Below are positions 31,486-41,548 of a stretch of DNA of 64,000 nt, piece by piece. Origin of the DNA: Occultella glacieicola. GTDB lineage: Bacteria > Actinomycetota > Actinomycetes > Actinomycetales > Beutenbergiaceae. The DNA lies in contig NZ_SMNA01000007.1 of NCBI RefSeq assembly GCF_004353825.1, positions 278,303-342,302 of the forward strand, written 5' to 3'. Each line of letters opens with the position of its first letter. Position 1 is the first letter of the stretch. The position numbers and the translations under genes were made by a program. The notes under the pieces were generated by a model. That model did no database searches and was not told the DNA's origin. It saw only the letters and a list, made by a program, of their open reading frames with translations.

Positions 31486-33335
31486 GCGCGGAGCCGAGCG
31501 GCCCGGCCGACCCGACCAGGCCGACGAGCCCGACGAGCCCGACGAGCACAGCCGCGCCCGGCACTCCGGTGCCGTCCGCCGCGACCGCCCGGGCCCTCGT
31601 CGGTGAACTCGTCGCGGCGGGGGTGCGCGACGTGGTGCTCGCCCCCGGCTCGCGCAGCGCCCCGCTGGCGTACGCACTGCTCGCCGCCGAGCGAGCCGGC
31701 TGGCTTCGCCTGCACGTGCGCGTCGACGAACGCAGCGCCGGGTTCGTGGCCCTCGGCATCGCGCGGGTCCGGCCGGCCGCCGTGGTGACCACCTCCGGCA
31801 CGGCCGTGGCGAACCTCCACCCGGCGGTCCTCGAGGCGTCCCACTCGGGTGCGCCGCTGCTGGTGCTGTCCGCCGACCGTCCGCACGAGCTGCGCGGCGT
31901 CGGTGCGAACCAGACCACGGACCAGGCGGACCTCTTCGGCTCCGCGCTGCGGTGGTCCGGCGAGATCCCGGCCGACGATGCCGTGCCCGCCCGGGGCGTC
32001 CGGACCGCGGTGGTGCGGGCGGTCGCGGCCGCCCGCGGTCTCCGGTCCGCCCACCCCGGGCCGGTCCAGCTGAACGTCGCCTTCCGGGACCCGCTGGCAC
32101 CGGGCGACGACTGGGTCCCCGGCCCACCGCCGACGACCAGCACCGAGCTCACCCCCGCCGCGGTGTCGGCGCCGACGGTCCTGGACCGCGGGCCCCGGAC
32201 CGTGATCGTGGCCGGCGACGGCGCCGGTGCTGCGGCCGTCCGGCTCGCCGCGGTCAGTGGCTGGCCCGTGCTCGCCGAGCCGGGCTCGGGGGCCCGGCAC
32301 ACGGCCGCTGCGGTCTCCGGCTACCGGGTCCTGCTCGCCCACCCCGGGCTCGGGCCGCGCATCGAGCGGGTGGTCGTGCTCGGACGACCCACGCTGAGCC
32401 GGCCCGTCTCGGCGCTCCTGGCCCGCACCGAACCGCGCGTCGTGGTCGTCGGCCCGGGGCCGGACTGGGTCGACGTGGCCGGCAACGCGGCCGCGGTCCA
32501 CGGCGCCGTCGACGTGGCGGGTGAGATCACGATCGACGAGCGCGCCTGGGCGGGCCGGTGGGCGCTGGCCTCGGCGGCCGCGGAGCGGGCGCTGGCCGAC
32601 GATCCCACGAACGAGGCGGTCCCGACCGCCGAGCGGTCCGGCCCGATGGTTCCCGATCCGCTCGACGGTGCCCGGGTGGCACGGGCCGTGCTCGAGGCCG
32701 GCGGCACGGTGATGCTCGGTTCGTCGATGGCGATCCGGGACGCCGATCTGGCCGCGCCGGTCGGCGCCGGTGAGAACGCCGCCCGGGTGTTCGCCAACCG
32801 GGGCCTGGCCGGCATCGACGGCACCATCTCCACCGCGACCGGGCTGGCCCTGGCCACCGGGTCGCCGGTGCGTGCGCTCATCGGGGACCTGACCTTCCAG
32901 CACGACGTCGGCGGGCTGGCCCGCGGCAGGCTCGAGCCGGAGGTGGACCTGCAGGTGATCGTGCTCAACGACGACGGCGGCTCCATCTTCGCCACCCTCG
33001 AACACGGCACCGCCGCCCACGCCGAGGACTTCGACCGGCTCTTCGGCACGCCCCAGGGCCTCGACCTCGGCGCACTTGCGGCGGGCTTCGGGGCTCGGCA
33101 CCGGGTCGTCGCCACCTCCGCGGATCTCGCGGCGGCCCTCGCCGACCCCGGACGCGGCCGCAGCGTGGTGGAGGTGCGCCTGGACGGGGGCACCGCCCGG
33201 GCTCGTGCGCTCGCCCTGACCGGGCGGATCGGGGACGCCGTGGCCGCCGCGCTGGCGGACGCGGAACCGTCGACGAACTCCCAGGAAGCTCCCAGCCCGG
33301 GTCGAGGTGACCGCAAGGTCGATCGACTGAAGTAG
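31482..33335 (+). CDS. menD: MenD (SEPHCHC synthase, thiamine-diphosphate enzyme)
   Basis: 617 residues. MenD condenses isochorismate with the succinic semialdehyde unit from 2-oxoglutarate. The N-terminal pyrimidine-binding domain shows DVVLAPGSRSAPLAYAL near 48-64 and the conserved Glu in VDERSAGF; the C-terminal ThDP site is IGDLTFQHDVGG then NDDGGSIF near 467-500. The first 25 residues are a Pro/Thr/Ser-rich lead with three 9-bp repeat units. GTG start overlaps menC by four bases. Confidence 0.95.
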   Translation: MSAEPSGPADPTRPTSPTSPTSTAAPGTPVPSAATARALVGELVAAGVRDVVLAPGSRSAPLAYALLAAERAGWLRLHVRVDERSAGFVALGIARVRPAAVVTTSGTAVANLHPAVLEASHSGAPLLVLSADRPHELRGVGANQTTDQADLFGSALRWSGEIPADDAVPARGVRTAVVRAVAAARGLRSAHPGPVQLNVAFRDPLAPGDDWVPGPPPTTSTELTPAAVSAPTVLDRGPRTVIVAGDGAGAAAVRLAAVSGWPVLAEPGSGARHTAAAVSGYRVLLAHPGLGPRIERVVVLGRPTLSRPVSALLARTEPRVVVVGPGPDWVDVAGNAAAVHGAVDVAGEITIDERAWAGRWALASAAAERALADDPTNEAVPTAERSGPMVPDPLDGARVARAVLEAGGTVMLGSSMAIRDADLAAPVGAGENAARVFANRGLAGIDGTISTATGLALATGSPVRALIGDLTFQHDVGGLARGRLEPEVDLQVIVLNDDGGSIFATLEHGTAAHAEDFDRLFGTPQGLDLGALAAGFGARHRVVATSADLAAALADPGRGRSVVEVRLDGGTARARALALTGRIGDAVAAALADAEPSTNSQEAPSPGRGDRKVDRLK

Positions 33336-33361
33336 TGCTCACAACGATCTTGGAGGATCCG

Positions 33362-34729
33362 ATGAGCACACCGAACCCCGCGCCGGGCTGGGCGAACCCG
33401 CACAGCGACCGGCCGCACCCCGCGTCGGCTCCGGGCAGCCGGCCGGCGCCGGGCCCCGCGGCCCCGCAGGCCGGCGTGAACCACTCCTACCCCTACGCCG
33501 CCCACTCCAGCACCCCGGGGTCAGCGGCGGGCGCCACCACCGGCATCCCGGGACCGCAGCCCTACGGCGCCTCCGGCCCGACGCCCCAGCCCGCCACGTT
33601 CGGCCAGGGCTCCGGCTGGCAGACCCCGCCGCCCGCCCCGGCCAGGACCGCGAAGCGGCCCCGGACCTGGCTCGCGGTCACCGCGGCCGCCGTCCTGGCC
33701 GCGGGCCTCGCCAGCGGGGGCACGGCCGCCCTGCTCCAGAACGGGTCGGGACCCGGCACCCTCACCCAGGCCGACGCGCCGGTGACGGTGCCGGTGTCCG
33801 CTGACGGCTCACCCGACTGGGAGGCGGTCGCCGCACAGGTCCGCCCGAGCGTGGTGGCCATCACCTTCTCCTCCAGTGCCGGCAGCGGCGCCGGGTCCGG
33901 GGTCATCATCGACTCCGCCGGCCTGATCCTGACCAACAACCACGTGGTCGCCGACGCCCAGTCCCTGACCGTGACGCTGTCCGACGGCCGGCTGTACGAG
34001 GCGCGGATCGTCGGCACCGACCCGACCACCGACCTGGCGGTCATCGAGCTGACCGACCCGCCGAGCGATCTCGAGGCGGCGACCCTCGGCACCTCCGACG
34101 ACCTGGCCGTGGGCGAGTCGGTCATGGCCGTCGGGAACCCCCTCGGCCTGGACAGCACCGTCACCACCGGGATCATCTCGGCGCTGGACCGCCCGGTGAG
34201 TGCCTCCGGCGGTCAGGCCCAGGACACGGTCGTCACGAACGCGATCCAGATCGACGCCGCGGTCAACCCGGGCAACTCCGGTGGGCCGCTGTTCGACGAG
34301 TCCGGACGCGTCATCGGCATCACGTCCTCGATCGCCACCCTGAGCCAGTCCTCGGGCAGCATCGGACTGGGCTTCGCGATCCCGGTGGACCTGGCCACGA
34401 ACGTGGCCGACCAGCTCATCGAGAACGGCTCCGCCGAGCACGCCTACCTCGGTGTCTCCCTGACCGACGACACCGCGACCGCCGACGGGGTCACCCGGGC
34501 CGGGGCCGCGGTGGCGCAGGTCGGCGAGGGCACCCCGGCCGCGGAGGCGGGCCTGCGGGAGGGGGACGTCATAGTACAGATCGACGACCACGCGACCGGA
34601 GGGGCCGAGTCGCTGACCGGCTGGGTGCGCACCTACAACAGCGGCGACACCGTCACCCTGACCGTGATCCGCGGCGGCGAGTCGGTCGAGGTGGAGGTCA
34701 CCCTGGCCAGCAGGGAAGCGGCCTCCTGA
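33362..34729 (+). CDS. HtrA/DegP-type membrane-anchored serine protease with PDZ domain
   Basis: 455 residues. A Pro/Gly-rich cytoplasmic N-terminus of about 100 residues precedes one membrane helix (about 102-124). The S1C trypsin-like domain outside carries His in LTNNHVVADA (near 191-200), Asp in TDLAVIEL (near 222-229) and Ser in NPGNSGGPLFD (near 302-312). One C-terminal PDZ domain follows (about 355-450). It is likely a cell-envelope quality-control protease. The start is ATG with GGAGG six bases upstream, 26 bases after menD on the same strand. Confidence 0.95.
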   Translation: MSTPNPAPGWANPHSDRPHPASAPGSRPAPGPAAPQAGVNHSYPYAAHSSTPGSAAGATTGIPGPQPYGASGPTPQPATFGQGSGWQTPPPAPARTAKRPRTWLAVTAAAVLAAGLASGGTAALLQNGSGPGTLTQADAPVTVPVSADGSPDWEAVAAQVRPSVVAITFSSSAGSGAGSGVIIDSAGLILTNNHVVADAQSLTVTLSDGRLYEARIVGTDPTTDLAVIELTDPPSDLEAATLGTSDDLAVGESVMAVGNPLGLDSTVTTGIISALDRPVSASGGQAQDTVVTNAIQIDAAVNPGNSGGPLFDESGRVIGITSSIATLSQSSGSIGLGFAIPVDLATNVADQLIENGSAEHAYLGVSLTDDTATADGVTRAGAAVAQVGEGTPAAEAGLREGDVIVQIDDHATGGAESLTGWVRTYNSGDTVTLTVIRGGESVEVEVTLASREAAS

Positions 34730-34745
34730 GCTCGGTTCGTACCGT

Positions 34746-36044
34746 TCAGGAGCGCAGGGCCGAGCGCATCGGCTCGAGCTTCGCGTCGGACTCGGCCACC
34801 TCGTCGGCCGGGTCCGACGCGGCGACGATCCCGCAGCCGGCGAACAGCCGCAGTCCGCGTGAGTCCGCGTCCACCTCGGCGGACCGGAGCGCGATGCCCC
34901 ACTCGCCGTCGCCGTCCGCACCGATCCAGCCGACCGGGCCCGCGTACCGGGCCCGGTCCATCTGCTCGTGGTCGGCGATGACCCGTGCGGCCACGTCCGT
35001 CGGGGTGCCGCACACGGCGGCGGTCGGGTGCAGCGCGGCCGCCACCGCCAGCGAACTCATCCCGGCGTGCGGTCCGTCGAGCACCGCGGTCACGTCGCTG
35101 GCCAGGTGCATCACGTTCGGCAGGTGCAGCACGAACGGGGCGTCCGGGGCGTTCGTGGACGCGACGAACGGCGCCAGCGACCTGGTCAGCGAGTCGACGG
35201 CGAACTCGTGTTCCTCGAGGTCCTTCGACGATCGGGCCAGGGAGCCCGCCCGGGCCAGATCCGCCTCGTCGTCCCCGCTGCGCTGGATGGTTCCGGCGAG
35301 CACCCGGGACGAGATCAGGCCGCGCTCGCGGCGGACCAGCAGTTCCGGGGTGGCCCCGACCAGGCCGTCGACGGCGAAGGTCCAGCAGGAGCGGTAGTCG
35401 CGGCCGAGGTTCGCCAACAGCCGCCGGACGTCGAGCGGCCCGTCGAGCTCGGCCCGGACGTCGCGCGCCATCACGACCTTGCCGACGCCCGAACCGCGGA
35501 TGAGGTCGATCACGGCGCCCACCTGGGCCCGCCACTGGCGGCGGCTCAGCGCACCGTCGTGGTAGTCCACGCGGGGTGCGTCCAGCAGTGGGACGGCACG
35601 GGCGCGGATCTCGGCGATCGTGGGTGGGGGCACCAGGTCGGCGGCGGTGGTGATGGTCGTGACCCAGGCGGTGTCGCCGCGTCGGCCGACCACGACCTCC
35701 GGCACCACCAGCGCGCCCCCGGCGGGCGAGTCCGGGGCGAAGGAGAAGGAGCCGAACGCGATCGCGCCGGTGCCGGGCAGCCCCACCTCGTCGCGGACCA
35801 CCATGTGCTCGGTCAGGTCCCGCCAAGCCGCATCGGCCGTCGCGAACCGGTCCTCGCCGCCGGTCGTGATCCGGGCGGCCTCGCCCCAGCCGATGACGCC
35901 CTCGCCCCGCCGCACCCAGGCGGCCGCGCCGTGGGCTCGCGGCGCGGGCAGCAGGGTGAGGAGGTCCGGGAGACCGCCGGCAGGGACGGCGACCGTGCGC
36001 GCCACGAGTGTGGTGCTGGCGGTCCTGGGGGCTGCGTCGGTCAT
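34746..36044 (-). CDS. menF: Isochorismate synthase MenF
   Basis: 432 residues of the chorismate-binding superfamily: [11 protein letters not shown] near 165-175, [22 protein letters not shown] near 210-232, [10 protein letters not shown] near 253-262, [10 protein letters not shown] near 320-330 and [17 protein letters not shown] near 352-368. It isomerises chorismate to isochorismate, the entry to menaquinone. The start is ATG eight bases after TAGGCT. The gene converges on the HtrA-type protease (16-base gap), so it sits inside the men region but on the opposite strand to menC/menD. Confidence 0.92.
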   Translation of the reverse strand: MTDAAPRTASTTLVARTVAVPAGGLPDLLTLLPAPRAHGAAAWVRRGEGVIGWGEAARITTGGEDRFATADAAWRDLTEHMVVRDEVGLPGTGAIAFGSFSFAPDSPAGGALVVPEVVVGRRGDTAWVTTITTAADLVPPPTIAEIRARAVPLLDAPRVDYHDGALSRRQWRAQVGAVIDLIRGSGVGKVVMARDVRAELDGPLDVRRLLANLGRDYRSCWTFAVDGLVGATPELLVRRERGLISSRVLAGTIQRSGDDEADLARAGSLARSSKDLEEHEFAVDSLTRSLAPFVASTNAPDAPFVLHLPNVMHLASDVTAVLDGPHAGMSSLAVAAALHPTAAVCGTPTDVAARVIADHEQMDRARYAGPVGWIGADGDGEWGIALRSAEVDADSRGLRLFAGCGIVAASDPADEVAESDAKLEPMRSALRS

Positions 36045-36052
36045 CACCGGAG

Positions 36053-36058
36053 AGCCTA
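36053..36058 (-). promoter_or_regulatory. -10 hexamer TAGGCT of menF
   Basis: Minus-strand TAGGCT ends eight bases before the menF ATG; no ribosome-binding site. Confidence 0.45.
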
Positions 36059-36215
36059 TCGACGCCGCGCGGCGTCGCAGGTCCAGGGGCGGGCCCGGCC
36101 CCGTGATCCGCGTCACGGCTCCCCGGGGTCCTCCGGGACCATCGGTACCCCGGGAGGGCCGTCACCGTGTCACACGTGTCACCGTGGACGCCCGGCCGTG
36201 CGCCATGATGGAGCC

Positions 36216-36929
36216 ATGTCACGCGCCAGCCTGGACAAGGACCCCCGCGAGGTCGCGGGGATGTTCGACGACGTCGCCCGCAAGTACGACGTCACCAATG
36301 ACGTGCTCTCGCTGGGGATGGACCGGCTCTGGCGGACCGCCACGCTGACCGCCACGTCCGCGCGTCCGGGCGAGCGCGTCCTCGATCTCGCCGCCGGGAC
36401 CGGCACCTCGAGCGAGGACTACGCGGATGCGGGTATCGAGGTCGTGCCGTGCGACTTCTCGGCCGGCATGGTTGCCGTGGGCAAGCGCCGACGTCCGGAC
36501 CTGGCGTTCGTGGTCGGCGACGCGATGGCGCTCCCGTTCGCCCCGGACAGCTTCGACGTGGTCACCATCTCGTTCGGGCTGCGCAACGTCGCGGACACCG
36601 TCGCCGGGCTCGCGGAGATGTTCCGGGTGACCCGCCCGGGTGGCCGGATCGTGATCTGCGAGTTCTCCACCCCGCCGAACGAGGTCTGGCGGGGGATATA
36701 CGACCTGTACCGCGACCGTGTCCTGCCCCGGGTCGCGGCCCTGGTGAGCTCGAACACGGAGGCGTACTCCTACCTGTCCGAGTCGATCGCGAGCTGGCCG
36801 GACCAGGTGCGCCTCGCGGAACTGATGCAGTCGGTGGGCTGGCGTTCGGTCGGCTACCGGAACCTGACCGGAGGCATTGTCGCCCTGCACCGGGCGACCA
36901 AGCCGGGCCGCGCCGGCCGAGCGAATTAG
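36216..36929 (+). CDS. menG: Demethylmenaquinone methyltransferase MenG/UbiE
   Basis: 237 residues, class I SAM-dependent methyltransferase. UbiE signatures are visible: [24 protein letters not shown] near 17-40, the SAM loop [10 protein letters not shown] near 57-66, and YYxL-like [20 protein letters not shown] near 178-198. It adds the final methyl group to the naphthoquinone ring. The start is ATG with GGAG close upstream; CATGAT just before that could act as a -10 for a leaderless mRNA. Followed by a 227-base spacer before the menJ-nuo operon. Confidence 0.95.
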   Translation: MSRASLDKDPREVAGMFDDVARKYDVTNDVLSLGMDRLWRTATLTATSARPGERVLDLAAGTGTSSEDYADAGIEVVPCDFSAGMVAVGKRRRPDLAFVVGDAMALPFAPDSFDVVTISFGLRNVADTVAGLAEMFRVTRPGGRIVICEFSTPPNEVWRGIYDLYRDRVLPRVAALVSSNTEAYSYLSESIASWPDQVRLAELMQSVGWRSVGYRNLTGGIVALHRATKPGRAGRAN

Positions 36930-37156
36930 GACAGCCTCACGTCCCGTAAATCGCGCAGAAATCCGCCACTTTCGAGGTGAGGGTCACCTAACCGGAACCA
37001 TGGTCGAGTCGGGGGTAGCCTAGGCGCGTGACCGGCCGTGCTTGCCGGAGCCGCCCCCCGAGAATCCGTGCCCGGACCGCTACCGGTGCTCGATTCGAAG
37101 GATGTCGCGCCCGGCAATAGGGTGGCGGTGAGTACACGAGTCAGGATGGGAAACAG
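36930..37156 (+). promoter_or_regulatory. Promoter region of the menJ-nuo operon
   Basis: No gene is supported in these 227 bases. TAGCCT at 37016-37021 is a likely -10 and the DtxR-like box lies just upstream of its -35 zone. A second TAGGGT at 37118-37123 could start a shorter transcript with a leader of about 30 bases. Confidence 0.5.
36973..36991 (+). promoter_or_regulatory. DtxR/IdeR-like operator candidate
   Basis: The core AGGTGA-GGG-TCACCT is a perfect 6-bp inverted repeat. Over 19 positions it agrees at 14 with the IdeR consensus I remember (TTAGGTTAGGCTAACCTAA). It precedes an operon whose products bind many iron-sulfur clusters. Confidence 0.45.
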
Positions 37157-38473
37157 GTGGACAGCGTGGGACACGCACCAGGTGATGATGCGGATGTCAT
37201 CGTCGTCGGTGCCGGACCCGCCGGCGCGGCTGCGGCGCACTACCTGGCCGCGGCGGGCCGCGAGGTCCTCCTCCTCGAGAAGGCCACCTTCCCCCGGGAC
37301 AAGATCTGCGGCGACGGGTTGACCCCGCGCGCCGTCTCCGAACTCGTCAGGATGGGTGTACCCACCCATGCCGAGGACGGCTGGATCCGGAACAAGGGGC
37401 TGCGCGTGATCGGCGGCGGCCACACCATCCACCTGCCCTGGCCCGAGATCGAGCGGTACCCGAACTACGGCCTGGTCAAGTCCCGGATGGACCTGGACGC
37501 CACCCTCGCCCACCACGCCCGCGCGACCGGGGCGAAACTGATGGAGGGGACGAACGTGACCGGGCCGGTGGTCGACGAGCGCACCGGCCGGGTGGTCGGC
37601 GTCACGGCCCGCCAGGTCGACCCGAACGGCCGCCGGATCACCGGCGAGCCGGGCACCGAGCGCACCCTGCGTGCCCCGGTCGTGATCGCGGCCGACGGCG
37701 TCTCCGCGCGCCTGGCCACCTCGCTCGGGATCGCCAAGAGCGACAACCGGCCGATGGGGGTCGCGGTCCGGACCTACTTCAGGACTCCCCGCCACGACGA
37801 CGAGTGGATGGAGTCGCAACTCGAGTTGTGGGACGGCGAGGCCGGCCGGTCGAACCTGCTGCCCGGGTACGGCTGGATCTTCGCGCTCGGCAACGGCCTC
37901 GCGAACGTCGGGCTCGGTTCCGTCAGCTCCACCGCCAAGGCGACCCAGCTGGACTACAAGGCCCTGATGGCCGCCTGGATGCGCAACGCGCCGCCGGAGT
38001 GGGAGTTCACCCCGGAGAACCAGGTCGGTCCGGTCCGTGGCGCGGCCCTGCCGATGGCGTTCAACCGCAAACCCCACTACACCCGCGGCCTGATGCTCGT
38101 CGGCGACGCGGGCGGCATGGTGTCCCCGTTCAACGGCGAGGGCATCGCGTACGCGCTGCAGGCCGGCCGGGTCGCCGCGGACGTGGTCGGCCAGGCCCTC
38201 GCCCGCACCTCCGACGTCGCCCGGGAGCGCACCCTGGCCACCTACCCGGGCCGCATGAGCGACGAGCTCGGTGGCTACTTCACCCTCGGTCGCCAGTTCG
38301 TCAAGCTCATCGAGCGACCCGCCGTGATGCGTGTCTGCACGAAGTACGGCCTGCCCCGGCCGCTGCTCATGAAGTTCGTGCTGAAGCTGCTCTCGGACAG
38401 TTACGACACCCGCGGCGGCGACGCCATGGACCGCATCATCACCACTCTGACCCGCATCGTCCCGGCCGCCTGA
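37157..38473 (+). CDS. Geranylgeranyl reductase family flavoprotein (MenJ-like menaquinone reductase)
   Basis: 438 residues. FAD-binding Rossmann motif VIVVGAGPAGAAAAHYLA near residues 14-31, then LLEKATFPRDKICGDGLTPRAV, and the second FAD motif LMLVGDAGGMVSPFNGEGI near 311-330. These enzymes saturate double bonds in isoprenoid chains; next to men and nuo genes the likely substrate is the menaquinone tail, as for mycobacterial MenJ. The GTG start at 37157 is preceded by a GGGA-type Shine-Dalgarno. nuoA begins 17 bases after the stop, so this enzyme is probably the first gene of the complex I operon. Confidence 0.85.
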   Translation: MDSVGHAPGDDADVIVVGAGPAGAAAAHYLAAAGREVLLLEKATFPRDKICGDGLTPRAVSELVRMGVPTHAEDGWIRNKGLRVIGGGHTIHLPWPEIERYPNYGLVKSRMDLDATLAHHARATGAKLMEGTNVTGPVVDERTGRVVGVTARQVDPNGRRITGEPGTERTLRAPVVIAADGVSARLATSLGIAKSDNRPMGVAVRTYFRTPRHDDEWMESQLELWDGEAGRSNLLPGYGWIFALGNGLANVGLGSVSSTAKATQLDYKALMAAWMRNAPPEWEFTPENQVGPVRGAALPMAFNRKPHYTRGLMLVGDAGGMVSPFNGEGIAYALQAGRVAADVVGQALARTSDVARERTLATYPGRMSDELGGYFTLGRQFVKLIERPAVMRVCTKYGLPRPLLMKFVLKLLSDSYDTRGGDAMDRIITTLTRIVPAA

Positions 38474-38490
38474 GCGGGAGAGGAAGAGAC

Positions 38491-38853
38491 ATGACCAACC
38501 CGTACATCCCGTTGCTGATCATGGGCGGGCTCGCCCTGCTGCTCGGGGTCGGTGGCCTGGCGGCGAGCGCCGTCATCGGGCCGAAGCGCTACAACAAGAT
38601 CAAGGTGGACGCCTACGAGTGCGGCATCCAGCCCTCGCCGCACTCGATCGGCGCCGGCCGGTTCCCGATCAAGTACTACATCGTGGCGATGACCTTCATC
38701 ATCTTCGACATCGAGGTGGTCTTCCTGTACCCGTGGGCCGTGAGTTTCGCCGAGCTCGCCGGGTTCGGTCTGATCGCCATGTTTGGCTTCCTGTTCCTGA
38801 TCACCGTGCCGTTCGTCTACGAATGGCGCCGTGGCGGCCTGGACTGGGACTGA
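38491..38853 (+). CDS. nuoA: NADH-quinone oxidoreductase subunit A
   Basis: 120 residues with three membrane helices (about 8-31, 66-86, 93-110). The loop motif KVDAYECGIQP near 39-49 contains the conserved Cys and Glu of the quinone-channel region. A small membrane subunit that joins the peripheral arm to the membrane arm. The start is ATG with GAGAGGAAG upstream. Confidence 0.96.
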   Translation: MTNPYIPLLIMGGLALLLGVGGLAASAVIGPKRYNKIKVDAYECGIQPSPHSIGAGRFPIKYYIVAMTFIIFDIEVVFLYPWAVSFAELAGFGLIAMFGFLFLITVPFVYEWRRGGLDWD

Positions 38854-38868
38854 GAGAGGACGTAGATC

Positions 38869-39426
38869 ATGGGACTCGAAGAGAAGCTGCCCTCCGGATT
38901 CGTGCTGGGCAAGGTCGAGGATCTGGTCGGCTGGGTCCGGTCGTCCTCGATGTGGCCGGTCACCATGGGCCTGGCCTGTTGCGCGATCGAGATGATGGCC
39001 GCCGGCACCCCCCGGTTCGACCTCGCCCGGTTCGGCATGGAGGTGTTCCGGGCCTCGCCGCGTCAGGCGGACCTGATGATCGTGTCCGGCCGGGTCAGCC
39101 ACAAGATGGCGCCGGTGCTGCGGACCGTCTACGACCAGATGTCGGACCCGAAGTGGGTCATCTCGATGGGGGTGTGTGCGTCCTCTGGCGGCATGTTCAA
39201 CAACTACGCGATCGTCCAGGGCGTGGATCACGTCCTGCCCGTCGACGTGTACCTGCCCGGCTGCCCGCCCCGCCCCGAGATGCTCATCAACGCGATCCTC
39301 GAACTGCACAAGCAGGTCATCAAGGGGGCGCCGCTCGGTGAGCACCGTGCCGAGATCAACCGCGCCGTCGAGGCCGCCGCGCTGAACGCCGTCCCGACGC
39401 AGGAGATGAAGGGGCTGCTCGCATGA
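38869..39426 (+). CDS. nuoB: NADH-quinone oxidoreductase subunit B
   Basis: 185 residues. It binds cluster N2, the last iron-sulfur centre before quinone. The tandem Cys is in [10 protein letters not shown] near residues 35-44, with the other ligands in MGVCASSGG near 100-108 and LPGCPPRPE near 127-135. The ATG follows nuoA after 15 bases with a GAGAGGA Shine-Dalgarno; the stop overlaps nuoC. Confidence 0.97.
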   Translation: MGLEEKLPSGFVLGKVEDLVGWVRSSSMWPVTMGLACCAIEMMAAGTPRFDLARFGMEVFRASPRQADLMIVSGRVSHKMAPVLRTVYDQMSDPKWVISMGVCASSGGMFNNYAIVQGVDHVLPVDVYLPGCPPRPEMLINAILELHKQVIKGAPLGEHRAEINRAVEAAALNAVPTQEMKGLLA

Positions 39427-40190
39427 GCGGAACCACCGGCGCCGGAGACGAGCCCGTCATGGACCCGGCCCTCGAGGCGCAGGAGGCCGGCTCCCAGCAC
39501 CTCGTCCAGCCGCCGCGGGGGACCGCGCCGCTGGACATCATCGACGTCCGCAAGGGCATGTTCGGCGTGGACGGCTCCGGTGACACGTCCGGCTTCGGCG
39601 GGCTGGAGCGCACGATCGCCCTGCCCGGACCGACGGAACGGCCCTACGGCGGCTACTTCGACGAGGTCGCGGACATCCTCGCCGAGGTCCTCGGTGAGGC
39701 CGGTGTGGCCTACGACGACGCCGTCGAGAAGGTCGTCGTCTTCCGCGACGAGATGACCCTGTACATCGCCCGCGAGCACCTGCCGGTCGTGGCCAGATCC
39801 CTGCGCGACGACCAGGACCTGCGGTTCGAACTGTGCCTGGGCGTCAGCGGCGTCCACTACCCCGCGGACGCCGGGCGCGAACTGCACGCGGTGTACCCGC
39901 TCTTCTCGGTGACCCACAACCGGACCATCCGGCTGGAGGTCGCCGTCGCGGACGCGGACCCGCACATCCCGAGCCTGGTGGACATCTACCCCGCCAACAA
40001 CTGGCACGAGCGCGAGACCTGGGACTTCTTCGGCATCGTCTTCGACGGTCACCCCAGCCTGTCCCGGATCGAGATGCCGGACGACTGGCCCGGTCACCCG
40101 CAGCGCAAGGACTACCCGCTGGGTGGGATCCCGGTGGAATACAAGGGCGCAACCGTACCTGCGCCCGATGAGCGGAGGGCCTACAACTGA
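39423..40190 (+). CDS. nuoC: NADH-quinone oxidoreductase subunit C
   Basis: 255 residues. The 30-kDa subunit signature is [27 protein letters not shown] near 196-222. It packs against NuoD at the quinone end of the peripheral arm. About 70 residues of low-similarity N-terminus come first, longer than in many bacteria. ATG overlaps the nuoB stop and the stop shares a base with the nuoD ATG (TGATG). Confidence 0.96.
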   Translation: MSGTTGAGDEPVMDPALEAQEAGSQHLVQPPRGTAPLDIIDVRKGMFGVDGSGDTSGFGGLERTIALPGPTERPYGGYFDEVADILAEVLGEAGVAYDDAVEKVVVFRDEMTLYIAREHLPVVARSLRDDQDLRFELCLGVSGVHYPADAGRELHAVYPLFSVTHNRTIRLEVAVADADPHIPSLVDIYPANNWHERETWDFFGIVFDGHPSLSRIEMPDDWPGHPQRKDYPLGGIPVEYKGATVPAPDERRAYN

Positions 40191-41548
40191 TGGCTGCCAC
40201 CTTCCCGTCAGCAACGCGCGGCGCCGGCCCGGCCGGTACCGAGGGCGTCCACGAGTTCACCGCCGCCGGCGGTGACTGGGACGAGATCAGTGCCGAGGCC
40301 GAACGCCTCGGCGACGAACGCATCGTCATCAACATGGGCCCGCAGCACCCGTCCACGCACGGCGTGCTCCGCATCGTCCTGGAGATCGAGGGCGAGACGG
40401 TCACCGAGGCCCGGGCCGGCATCGGGTTCCTGCACACCGGCATCGAGAAGAACATGGAGTACCGCACCTGGACCCAGGGCGTGACGTTCTGCACCCGCAT
40501 GGACTACGTCGCCCCGCTGTTCCAGGAGGCCGGGTACTGCCTCGCCGTCGAGAAGCTCCTCGGCATCACCGACGACCTGCCCGAGCGGGCCACCCTGATC
40601 CGCGTGCTGATGATGGAGCTCAACCGGATCAGCTCGCACATCGTGGCGATCGGGACCGGCGGCAACGAGCTCGGCGCCACCACGATGATGACGATCGCGT
40701 TCCGTGAGCGCGAGGAGATCCTGCGGATCTTCGAGGCGATCACCGGTCTGCGGATGAACCACGCCTACATCCGCCCGGGCGGTGTGGCCCAGGACCTCGC
40801 GCCCGGGACCACCCAGATGATCCGGGACGCGATCCCGAAGATCCGGGACGGGATCGGCGAGCTCGAGAAGCTCACGCTCGCGAACCCGATCTTCATCGGC
40901 CGTCAGAAGGGCGTCGGCATCCTGCCCCTGGCCGGGGCGATGGCCCTGGGCACCGCGGGGCCCATGCTGCGCTCGGCCGGGGTGCCGTTCGACCTGCGTC
41001 GGGCCCAGCCGTACTGCGGCTACGAGACCTACGACTTCGACGTGATCACGGACACCGGCGCGGACGCCTACGCCCGCGTGGTGGTCCGGTTCAAGGAGAT
41101 GCGCGAGTCGCTGAAGATCGTCCAGCAGGTGCTGGACCGCCTCGAGGCCCAGGACCGCAAGGGCAAGCAGCCGGTGATGGTCGCGGACAAGAAGATCGCC
41201 TGGCCCGCGCAGCTGTCTGTCGGCAGCGACGGGCAGGGCAACTCCCTCGACCACATCCGCCAGATCATGGGCACCTCGATGGAGGCCCTGATCCACCACT
41301 TCAAGCTGGTCACCGAGGGCTTCCGGGTGCCGGCCGGCCAGGTCTACCAGCAGATCGAGCACCCGAAGGGGATCCTCGGCGTGCACCTGGTCTCCGACGG
41401 CGGCACCCGGCCCTACCGGGTGCACTTCCGGGACCCGTCCTTCAACAATCTGCAGTCACTGTCGATCCTCTGCGAGGGCGGCACCATCGCCGACGTGGTG
41501 ATCTCGGTCGCCTCGATCGACCCGGTCCTGGGAGGGGTGGACCGCTGA
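40190..41548 (+). CDS. nuoD: NADH-quinone oxidoreductase subunit D
   Basis: 452 residues. The quinone-binding 49-kDa subunit, related to the large subunit of NiFe hydrogenases. [14 protein letters not shown] near 44-57 carries the His that contacts quinone; EKNMEYRTW near 84-92; the C-terminal [13 protein letters not shown] is the family ending. N-terminal 40 residues are additional. Translation is coupled to nuoC through TGATG. Confidence 0.97.
   Translation: MAATFPSATRGAGPAGTEGVHEFTAAGGDWDEISAEAERLGDERIVINMGPQHPSTHGVLRIVLEIEGETVTEARAGIGFLHTGIEKNMEYRTWTQGVTFCTRMDYVAPLFQEAGYCLAVEKLLGITDDLPERATLIRVLMMELNRISSHIVAIGTGGNELGATTMMTIAFREREEILRIFEAITGLRMNHAYIRPGGVAQDLAPGTTQMIRDAIPKIRDGIGELEKLTLANPIFIGRQKGVGILPLAGAMALGTAGPMLRSAGVPFDLRRAQPYCGYETYDFDVITDTGADAYARVVVRFKEMRESLKIVQQVLDRLEAQDRKGKQPVMVADKKIAWPAQLSVGSDGQGNSLDHIRQIMGTSMEALIHHFKLVTEGFRVPAGQVYQQIEHPKGILGVHLVSDGGTRPYRVHFRDPSFNNLQSLSILCEGGTIADVVISVASIDPVLGGVDR

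Noticed and set aside
36930..37156. Small plus-strand gene from about 37038 overlapping the start of the MenJ-like gene
   Set aside because: Its frame runs through the MenJ FAD-binding motif out of register and gives a Ser/Arg-rich peptide; the flavoprotein frame is clearly the real one.
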